A stretch of 13,928 bases of DNA from assembly GCA_937898195.1 (NCBI GenBank), contig CALEJD010000046.1, positions 1-13,928 of the forward strand, read 5' to 3'. The DNA comes from an uncultured Clostridia bacterium. Lineage in GTDB: Bacteria; Bacillota; Clostridia; Oscillospirales; Acutalibacteraceae. The translations under genes and the position numbers were made by a program. This document shows, in pieces, positions 1 to 5,443 of the stretch (the first letter of the stretch is position 1; each line of letters opens with the position of its first letter). The notes under the pieces are model-generated. The model was not told the origin of the DNA and ran no database searches. It saw only the letters and a list, made by a program, of their open reading frames with translations.

Positions 1-1
1 T

Positions 2-511
2 GACCACTTCTATGGCTTCAAAGCAGACCTTATCTGCTTCTGTAAAGCTCTTGCTAACGGTTACAATATGTCAGCACTTTGTGGTGGCGAACATATGAAA
101 GCAACTGTTTCAGGTATTACATACACAGGTTCATATTGGATGAGTGCTGTTCCTTTCGCAGCTTGTATCGCTTGTATCAACAAGATGAAAGCTCTTGACA
201 CACCAACAATGTTCCGTCGTCTTGGTAAAATGGTTACTGACGGTTTCGTTGCTGCTGGTGCAGAACACGGCTTTGACCTTAAGGTTTCAGGTGAACCTGC
301 ACTCTTCTATTTAAGAATAGCTAACGATGACAACCTTATGCTTCATCAAGAATGGGTTGCAGAATGTGTTAACCGCGGTTTGTTTATCACATCTCACCAC
401 AACCACTTCATTAACGCATCTCTTACAGAAGAAGACATTAAGAAGTCTATTGAAATTGCAGAAGATGCATTCTCAGTAGTTGCAAAAAATCACCCAGAGC
501 TTAGAGGCTAA
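2..511 (+). CDS. Class III PLP aminotransferase, glutamate-1-semialdehyde aminomutase-like (3' part)
   Basis: The reading frame is open from the window edge, so the N-terminal part, including most of the cofactor-binding domain, is missing; 169 residues are visible. The segment DLICFCKALANGYNMSALCG matches the strand-and-loop carrying the PLP-binding lysine in class III (HemL-type) aminotransferases, and the Lys encoded at 44-46 is the likely Schiff-base residue. The TGSYWMSAVPFAA stretch and the C-terminal EEDIKKSIEIAEDAF helix also fit this family. Such enzymes move an amino group between a keto or aldehyde substrate and a donor, in the cytoplasm. The gene is followed after 62 bases by two transketolase genes and has no terminator with a T-tract, so it is probably in their operon. 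A true heme-pathway HemL would normally sit with other hem genes, so I favour a HemL-like aminotransferase of a sugar or small-metabolite pathway. The family call is firm; the substrate is unknown. Confidence 0.85.
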   Translation, partial: DHFYGFKADLICFCKALANGYNMSALCGGEHMKATVSGITYTGSYWMSAVPFAACIACINKMKALDTPTMFRRLGKMVTDGFVAAGAEHGFDLKVSGEPALFYLRIANDDNLMLHQEWVAECVNRGLFITSHHNHFINASLTEEDIKKSIEIAEDAFSVVAKNHPELRG

Positions 512-524
512 TTAAATAAATTAT

Positions 525-544
525 AGCGGGGTGGGGACCCCGCT
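525..544 (+). promoter_or_regulatory. GC-rich intercistronic hairpin
   Basis: AGCGGGGT (525-532) pairs perfectly with ACCCCGCT (537-544) around a GGGG loop in an otherwise AT-rich gap. The following bases (TCTAATAAAATTTTC) are not a clean T-tract and there is no room for a full promoter before the next ribosome binding site. It is more likely an RNA-stability or partial-attenuation element between operon genes than a full terminator. Confidence 0.5.
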
Positions 545-573
545 TCTAATAAAATTTTCTTGGAGGGAAAATT

Positions 574-1455
574 ATGGCTAATTTATCAAAAGCAGAATGG
601 CTTGCACTCGAAAAGAAAGCTCTCGAACTCCGTAAACTCTGCGTTCAGACAACAGTTTGGGCAGGTAGCGGACACTTCGGCGGCGGTATGAGTGTTATGG
701 ACCTTCTCACAGTTCTTTATCACAAATATCTCAACATTAAAGTTGACGAACCAAAATGGGACGACCGTGACAGATTTATTCTTTCAAAAGGTCACGCAGC
801 AATCGCTTATGCTCCTGTTCTTTGCGACAAAGGTTTCAACGATGTTGAAATGCTCAAATCATTCAACCTTTCAGGTTCAAAGATGGGTATGCACCTTGAC
901 TCAAACAAGGTTGTAGGCGTTGATGCTTCAACAGGTTCTCTTGGTCACGGCCCATCAATCGCAGCAGGTACAGCACTTGCAGCAAGACTTATGAATAAGG
1001 ATTTCCTTACATACGTTGTTACTGGTGACGGTGAACTTGGTGAAGGTTCATGCTGGGAAGGCTTTATGACAATGAATCACTATAACCTTTCTAACTGTAT
1101 CGTATTCATCGACCGCAACCACAATATGATTGACGGTAACACAGAAGATGTTAAGAAGCTTGAACCACTTGCTGACAAGATGACAGCATTCGGCTTCAAC
1201 ACAATCGTTGTTGACGGTAACAATATAGGCGAGCTTTGCGATGCTATTGATGTTGCTATCGAAAGAGCAAAAGCTCCTTGTGCTCCAACATGTATTCTTA
1301 TGGATACAAAGAAGGGCGCTGGTATCAAGTCAATTGAAGGCGACTACACATGGCACTATGGCGCAATCGACGATGCACTCTTTGAAAAGTTCAATAAAGA
1401 GCTTGACGAAGACTATGCAGCTCGTGTTGCAAGAGCAGAGAAGGAGGGCAAATAA
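574..1455 (+). CDS. Transketolase, N-terminal (thiamine diphosphate-binding) subunit
   Basis: Transketolase moves two-carbon ketol units between sugar phosphates using thiamine diphosphate. This 293-residue protein is the length of the stand-alone N-terminal subunit of split transketolases. Visible motifs are GSGHFGGGMS (residues 31-40, His34), KGHAAIAYA (72-80, His74), GSLGHGPSIAAG (121-132) and the cofactor/metal signature starting GDGELGEGSCWEG (151-163) and reaching Asp180-x-Asn182. His261 in the TWHYG segment fits the late active-site His. A strong ribosome binding site, GGAGGG at 562-567, precedes the ATG at 574. The stop is two bases before the C-terminal subunit gene, so the two are translated together and should form a heteromeric enzyme. 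It could serve the pentose phosphate pathway or a dedicated sugar pathway; the adjacent aminotransferase hints at the latter. Confidence 0.95.
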   Translation: MANLSKAEWLALEKKALELRKLCVQTTVWAGSGHFGGGMSVMDLLTVLYHKYLNIKVDEPKWDDRDRFILSKGHAAIAYAPVLCDKGFNDVEMLKSFNLSGSKMGMHLDSNKVVGVDASTGSLGHGPSIAAGTALAARLMNKDFLTYVVTGDGELGEGSCWEGFMTMNHYNLSNCIVFIDRNHNMIDGNTEDVKKLEPLADKMTAFGFNTIVVDGNNIGELCDAIDVAIERAKAPCAPTCILMDTKKGAGIKSIEGDYTWHYGAIDDALFEKFNKELDEDYAARVARAEKEGK

Positions 1456-1457
1456 TT

Positions 1458-2465
1458 ATGGCAGGCGGATTTGTTTATACAGCAGTTGACCAGACTGCGA
1501 TTTCTACAGCTGAAATTTATGGTAAAGCACTTGCTGATATTATTATGAAAGATACAAAGGTTGTTGCTATCACAGCTGACCTTGCAAAATCAACAAAACT
1601 CGGTGACGTTTTGAAAGTTTGCCCTGAAAGAGTTATCAACGTTGGTATCGCAGAACAGGATATGTTCGGTGTTGCAGCAGGTATGGCAAGAGCAGGTATG
1701 ATTCCATTCCTTTCAGGTTTCTCTGCATTCACATCAATGCGTGCTTGTGACCAGCTTCACACAGACATCTGCTATCAGAATGTTAACGCAAAGATTATTG
1801 CTACTCACTCAGGCACATCATTCGGTCAGGCGGGTTCAACACACCATGCTATTACTGACCTTGCAATTACAAGAGCAATGCCTAACCTTACAGTTATCGT
1901 TCCTGCTGACGGTTTTGAAACAGCAAACGCAGTTAACGCAGCTTACGAAAACTTCGGCCCTTACTATATCCGTATCAACCGTGGTTTTGACCGTGTTCTT
2001 TATGAAAATCAGGATTACGGATTTGAAGTTGGTAAAGCAGTTGAAATTCACGAAGGTACTGACATCACAGTTATCGCTTGTGGTTCTTGCGTATTCCAGG
2101 CAAAGCAGGCTGCTGAATTCCTTAAAAATGCTGACGGACTTTCAGTTCGTGTTCTTAATATGCACACAATCAGCCCAATCGACGTTGAGGCTATCCAGAA
2201 AGCAATTTCTGACACAAGAAGAATCATCACAGTTGAAGACCATCTCGTAACTGGTGGCCTTGGTTCAGCAGTTGCTGAAGTTATGGCTCAGTATGGTAAA
2301 GGCTGCGCATTCAAGATGCTTGGTCATAAGGGCTTCGCTATGATTGGTCTTCAGGAAGATATTATGTCAGATGCTGGCATTGATTCTAATGGTATTATTT
2401 CTGCAGTTCGTGAAATGATGAATGCAGACTTTGAAGAAGACGACAACTGGGACGACGAAGTATAA
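1458..2465 (+). CDS. Transketolase, C-terminal (pyrimidine-binding) subunit
   Basis: This 335-residue protein is the partner of the preceding gene. It carries the pyrimidine-binding domain, with NVGIAEQDM at residues 61-69 (Glu66 is the expected catalytic glutamate contacting the thiamine ring), THSGTSFGQAGSTHHAITD (116-134), and MPNLTVIVPADGFE (141-154). A C-terminal transketolase domain follows from about residue 190, with the VEDHLVTGGLGSAVAE stretch typical of transketolase and DXPS. The ribosome binding site AGGAGGG lies in the last codons of the upstream gene, and only two bases separate the genes, indicating translational coupling. The acidic tail (EEDDNWDDEV) is a minor peculiarity. 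The split into two genes is the normal state in many Clostridia and Archaea, not a frameshift. Confidence 0.95.
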   Translation: MAGGFVYTAVDQTAISTAEIYGKALADIIMKDTKVVAITADLAKSTKLGDVLKVCPERVINVGIAEQDMFGVAAGMARAGMIPFLSGFSAFTSMRACDQLHTDICYQNVNAKIIATHSGTSFGQAGSTHHAITDLAITRAMPNLTVIVPADGFETANAVNAAYENFGPYYIRINRGFDRVLYENQDYGFEVGKAVEIHEGTDITVIACGSCVFQAKQAAEFLKNADGLSVRVLNMHTISPIDVEAIQKAISDTRRIITVEDHLVTGGLGSAVAEVMAQYGKGCAFKMLGHKGFAMIGLQEDIMSDAGIDSNGIISAVREMMNADFEEDDNWDDEV

Positions 2466-2504
2466 TTACTTTGTTAACATTACTTCGGAAAGAGAGTTGA
2501 TATT

Positions 2505-3311
2505 ATGCACGAACAAAATGAACTTTATTCATCAAAAATATTTTTCAATGCTGCATTGCCACTTTTGAAAGTTATTGCTACTGATGTTCCATCTCTCAAA
2601 GCTCAGTTTGACAAGCTCACTACTGTTTTACAGATTAGTGCTCTTGACCCTGAGGTAGAGGGCGGAAAGTATGCAACTCATTTCATCATCACAGAGGGCG
2701 AATGGGAAACAAAACTTGATTCTGCACACGAAACTCCTGATGTTGAACTTGAATTTAAGAATATTGAGGCAATGAATGCATTCTTCAAGGGCAAGATTGG
2801 CCCTAAGACTCTTCCAAAAATGAAGGGTATTGTGAAGAATTTTGCAGCATTCAAAGCAATGCTTATGACACTTCTTAAACTTTCAGACCTTACAGGTGCT
2901 ACACAGCCACCAAAGGACGAAGACACAAAAGTACTTATGGTTAAGTGCTTCTTCTATCTCCTTTCAAGTGGTATCAGCCAGCTTAACAAACTGGGTCATG
3001 AAGCAATTAAAGACTGGACAACAAAGAGTCCTGACCGTGTTTATGCTTTCGCAGTTAATGGTCATCCTGAAGTTTCTGCTTTCATCCGTATCAAAGCTGG
3101 TAAGTCAAGAGCAGGTCGTGGCGAATACAAGAGAGCAATGCCTTTCTTCACACTTCGTTTCAACAACCTTGATTCAGCACTTGGAACACTTCTTAGTATA
3201 GACGATATGCTTGAAGCAACAAAAGCAGGTCGTCTTATTATGGACGGTGGCCCTGAATTCGGCGCACAGCTCGGCGGATTTATGCTTGAAGTTGGCGGCT
3301 TAGCAAAATAA
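2505..3311 (+). CDS. Putative SCP2-like lipid-binding protein with internal duplication
   Basis: The 268-residue soluble protein has no signal peptide or clear membrane helix. Two halves resemble each other. KIFFNAALPLLKVI (residues 11-24) parallels KCFFYLLSSGISQL (147-160), ELEFKNIEAMNAFF (81-94) parallels TLRFNNLDSALGTL (216-229), and a predicted amphipathic helix closes each half. The second half ends MDGGPEFGAQLGG, recalling the 'G-hydrophobic-G-D' close of SCP2 sterol-carrier domains, which bind lipids or other hydrophobic ligands. I assign SCP2-like by pattern only, with moderate confidence. It lies 39 bases after the transketolase C subunit, behind a weak ribosome binding site (GGAAAGAGAG), and is the last gene before a strong terminator, so it is likely the final gene of that operon. 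No catalytic motif is visible; a ligand-carrier or accessory role is inference. Confidence 0.55.
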   Translation: MHEQNELYSSKIFFNAALPLLKVIATDVPSLKAQFDKLTTVLQISALDPEVEGGKYATHFIITEGEWETKLDSAHETPDVELEFKNIEAMNAFFKGKIGPKTLPKMKGIVKNFAAFKAMLMTLLKLSDLTGATQPPKDEDTKVLMVKCFFYLLSSGISQLNKLGHEAIKDWTTKSPDRVYAFAVNGHPEVSAFIRIKAGKSRAGRGEYKRAMPFFTLRFNNLDSALGTLLSIDDMLEATKAGRLIMDGGPEFGAQLGGFMLEVGGLAK

Positions 3312-3324
3312 GATTTTACACATT

Positions 3325-3360
3325 AAAAAAGCTCGGTTTTAAACCGAGCTTTTTGTTTTT
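3325..3360. terminator. Bidirectional rho-independent terminator, copy 1
   Basis: The stem GCTCGGTTTTAAACCGAGC (3331-3349) is preceded by six A and followed by TTTTTGTTTTT, so it can work on both strands. It ends the transketolase operon (+) and the regulator gene on the minus strand. The same 19-base core recurs at 4229-4247 and, inverted, at 5416-5434. Confidence 0.92.
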
Positions 3361-4129
3361 ATTTATTCTCTTTGATTTCACGAACAAGACAAACTGTATG
3401 TATCATACCTATTCCTAAAATTATTGTTTTAACAAAATTAACTGCCACATAAATCCATTCATTAAAGAAGATTTTTGAAATAAACCCTGTAATAATTCCA
3501 GAATAATGAAACAACCAAGTTCCTAAAATAATCCCTATTACAAAAAGTATATATACTGAAAGCAAAAACAATCTTGTTTCTTTTCGCAGATTGAATTTTA
3601 TATCTGTCACATATTTATATGTAACAAAAGTCATAACTATCAAAAATATTACTTCAATAATCTGCATAACATATAGCGCTATTCCAAAAAGCAAGTATAA
3701 ATATATTGGTAAATAGATTGCCCATGCACACCAATAGCCTGCGTGCTTTTTAACTTTAAAACATATTATGGTGCAAAGTGTTAATGGAATACACAAATAA
3801 AGTGCCATTGGTGCAGTCACCAAGAAAAAAACTGCACTAAATAATGTTATACCAAGAAAAATATATCCTGCTATTTTAGGTTGATGTGTTGCAGAACTTT
3901 GAGGAACATCATAAGTCGCAGATTTCTCATTCTTTTCTCTACCTGCAAGTTCGTCAAGTGAGATTTCAAAAATGTCACATAGTTTAATAAGTTTATCCAA
4001 ATCGGGTACTGCTGTATCATTCTCCCATTTTGAAACGGATTGACGTGACACATCAAGAGCATCTGCCAAATCACCTTGCGACAAGCTCTTTTCTGTTCGC
4101 AATTTATAAATTTGTTCGCCCAGTTTCAT
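3359..4129 (-). CDS. XRE-family HTH regulator with multi-span membrane domain
   Basis: This 256-residue protein starts with a clear XRE helix-turn-helix (residues 5-62), with LSQGDLADALDVSRQSVSKWE as its core and the DLDKLIKLCDIFEISLDEL tail typical of clostridial regulators. A polar linker (about 64-84) leads to roughly six hydrophobic segments, near 86-106, 107-124, 131-153, 154-174, 187-208 and 224-248. The DNA-binding domain would be cytoplasmic and tethered to the membrane. The start is supported by AAGGAGGGG six bases before the ATG. A promoter (TTGATA/TATGAT) lies at 4159-4186 and the shared terminator follows the stop at once, so it is a single-gene unit. The ligand or signal and the target genes are unknown. 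Autoregulation, or control of neighbours, is usual for this class but is inference here. Confidence 0.88.
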   Translation of the reverse strand: MKLGEQIYKLRTEKSLSQGDLADALDVSRQSVSKWENDTAVPDLDKLIKLCDIFEISLDELAGREKNEKSATYDVPQSSATHQPKIAGYIFLGITLFSAVFFLVTAPMALYLCIPLTLCTIICFKVKKHAGYWCAWAIYLPIYLYLLFGIALYVMQIIEVIFLIVMTFVTYKYVTDIKFNLRKETRLFLLSVYILFVIGIILGTWLFHYSGIITGFISKIFFNEWIYVAVNFVKTIILGIGMIHTVCLVREIKENK

Positions 4130-4158
4130 TAAATCCCCTCCTTTTTTGATTTGATTTT

Positions 4159-4186
4159 ATCATAAATGAGAATAAAAATCTATCAA
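4159..4186 (-). promoter_or_regulatory. Promoter of the HTH-membrane gene ending at 3359
   Basis: On the minus strand a -35 TTGATA (4181-4186) and a -10 TATGAT (4159-4164) are 16 bases apart. Each matches consensus at five of six positions. The expected transcript start lies about 20 bases before the AAGGAGGGG ribosome binding site. Confidence 0.65.
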
Positions 4187-4203
4187 CTTGGCTTTAAAAT
4201 TTA

Positions 4204-4218
4204 GCAACTGTCAGTTGC
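4204..4218. promoter_or_regulatory. Short perfect inverted repeat upstream of the promoter
   Basis: GCAACT and AGTTGC surround a three-base centre (GTC). The repeat lies 17 bases upstream of the -35 of the regulator gene and five bases beyond the neighbouring terminator. It could be an operator for the regulator it precedes, or a back-up hairpin behind the terminator. Confidence 0.4.
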
Positions 4219-4222
4219 ACAT

Positions 4223-4258
4223 AAAAAAGCTCGGTTTTAAACCGAGCTTTTTGTTTTT
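4223..4258. terminator. Rho-independent terminator, copy 2
   Basis: It has the same 19-base core as copy 1 (4229-4247), with an A-tract before and TTTTTGTTTTT after. On the minus strand it lies directly after the stop codon of the 323-residue HTH-membrane gene. No plus-strand gene uses it. Confidence 0.9.
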
Positions 4259-4262
4259 GATT

Positions 4263-5234
4263 TTATAAACTGATTATATTAAACAATAAAGTATCAACAA
4301 TGCTTATTATCGGCAAGATTTCAAATGCAAAGCTTTCTTTGTTCTTGTTGTTATCTTTTGCGAAATAAACAAGCCACGCAATCACAATATAAATACCATA
4401 AACAAAAATTCTTCTGATTATTGCATTGTATGTCGGATATTCTTCTAATGTGTTTGCATATATGGTGAGTGCATAAGCCAACACAGAAGATATTGTTACA
4501 ATAATCGCCATTGTTTTGTGTCTTTTTGCCTTACGAGTTGCATCATCCATAATTGCTGTGTTCAAAAGGCTTGCCATTATGAGTGCCACAAGTGCCATCG
4601 AAATTACAGAAATCACAAGTCCTATTCCCGTTGTAATTGGAATCATATAATATTTAGATTCGTCAGCTATTGATTCTTTATAGCCCCAAGTTGTTATAAG
4701 CGACTGAATAATTGACAACGCAGCAATCGCACCTGATGGAATAACTTCATATAGATATCTATACTTATAAATATCTCCACTGAGTCCTGTTTTCTTCATA
4801 ATATGCTTAGCGAACATATTACAATAAACAATTGTTGCCACAACTGTGAACACATCAATAAATAAATCTAAAACTACTCTGACGATGTTTGAAACTGCAA
4901 AGCCCGACATACCCATTATAGTCGGCATCAGAATAGAAAAAATTGATGTGGGAAGAGCCAATATAAGCACAAACACAACATACCATGATAAAGATGTTTT
5001 AAAAAAGTATGATTTTAAATTTTTAATGGGTTTGATTGGTTCTTCTACCTTTTCTCCTGAAAAATAATTTTCGGGAAGATTATATGACACAATCAACTTT
5101 TCTGCAATATAATCAGGAATACCGTTAAGCGTTTCAATTTTTGTAAGTTCTTCTTCGCTGATATCTATTGCATTTGCAACGTCTTTAAGATATAACCCTT
5201 TTTCTGCTCTGAAATCAATTAATGTTTTTGCCAT
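4263..5234 (-). CDS. Membrane protein with degenerate N-terminal HTH domain
   Basis: The 323-residue protein begins MAKTLIDFRAEKGLYLKDVA; residues 5-60 follow an XRE-like helix-turn-helix pattern but without the usual Q and SxW signature positions, so DNA binding is uncertain. About seven hydrophobic stretches follow (near 83-106, 112-140, 166-183, 198-224, 242-260, 274-291 and 303-321). I chose the ATG at 5234 because AAGGAGGG (5240-5247) sits five bases upstream. The frame does extend 10 codons further, but that would translate through this ribosome binding site and start next to the -10. A promoter at 5263-5292 and a terminator right after the stop make it a stand-alone unit. The membrane part is not one I recognise. 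Membrane-tethered regulator is the best guess, from its architecture and its neighbour of the same design. Confidence 0.75.
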   Translation of the reverse strand: MAKTLIDFRAEKGLYLKDVANAIDISEEELTKIETLNGIPDYIAEKLIVSYNLPENYFSGEKVEEPIKPIKNLKSYFFKTSLSWYVVFVLILALPTSIFSILMPTIMGMSGFAVSNIVRVVLDLFIDVFTVVATIVYCNMFAKHIMKKTGLSGDIYKYRYLYEVIPSGAIAALSIIQSLITTWGYKESIADESKYYMIPITTGIGLVISVISMALVALIMASLLNTAIMDDATRKAKRHKTMAIIVTISSVLAYALTIYANTLEEYPTYNAIIRRIFVYGIYIVIAWLVYFAKDNNKNKESFAFEILPIISIVDTLLFNIISL

Positions 5235-5262
5235 AATAACCCTCCTTTTCCTTTGTAATTTC

Positions 5263-5292
5263 AATATATCATATAAAGATATATATTGTCAA
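5263..5292 (-). promoter_or_regulatory. Promoter of the degenerate-HTH membrane gene
   Basis: On the minus strand a consensus -35 TTGACA (5287-5292) lies 18 bases from TATATT (5263-5268). The -10 is preceded by TGA, giving an extended -10 form. The transcript would begin a short distance before the AAGGAGGG ribosome binding site. Confidence 0.6.
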
Positions 5293-5411
5293 TTGTGCAT
5301 ATTATAACAAAAATAACATTCTTTTTTGTTTGTGCTTACAAATAAGCCTGTTTCTGCACTTGTTCTTTTCTTGAAAGTTGGCAAATTATCAAACTGAAAG
5401 TTTTACACATT

Positions 5412-5443
5412 AAAAGCTCGGTTTAAAACCGAGCTTTTGTTTT
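5412..5443. terminator. Rho-independent terminator, copy 3, containing a stop codon
   Basis: The core GCTCGGTTTAAAACCGAGC (5416-5434) is the reverse complement of the core of copies 1 and 2. It terminates the minus-strand acyl ligase gene, whose last codons and TAA (5423-5425) lie inside the stem-loop. The 15 bases before it, TTTTACACATTAAAA (5401-5415), are identical to 3314-3328 before copy 1. Confidence 0.88.

Noticed and set aside
525..550. Intercistronic hairpin as a full terminator with a new promoter for transketolase
   Set aside because: No T-tract follows, and fewer than 20 bases remain before the ribosome binding site, too few for a promoter.
1456..1457. Transketolase as one gene broken by a frameshift
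   Set aside because: Both halves have their own start and ribosome binding site, and the lengths match the naturally split two-subunit form.
5235..5264. Ten-codon N-terminal extension of the degenerate-HTH membrane protein
   Set aside because: The strong AAGGAGGG at 5240-5247 would be inside the coding region, and the upstream ATG lies next to the -10 box.
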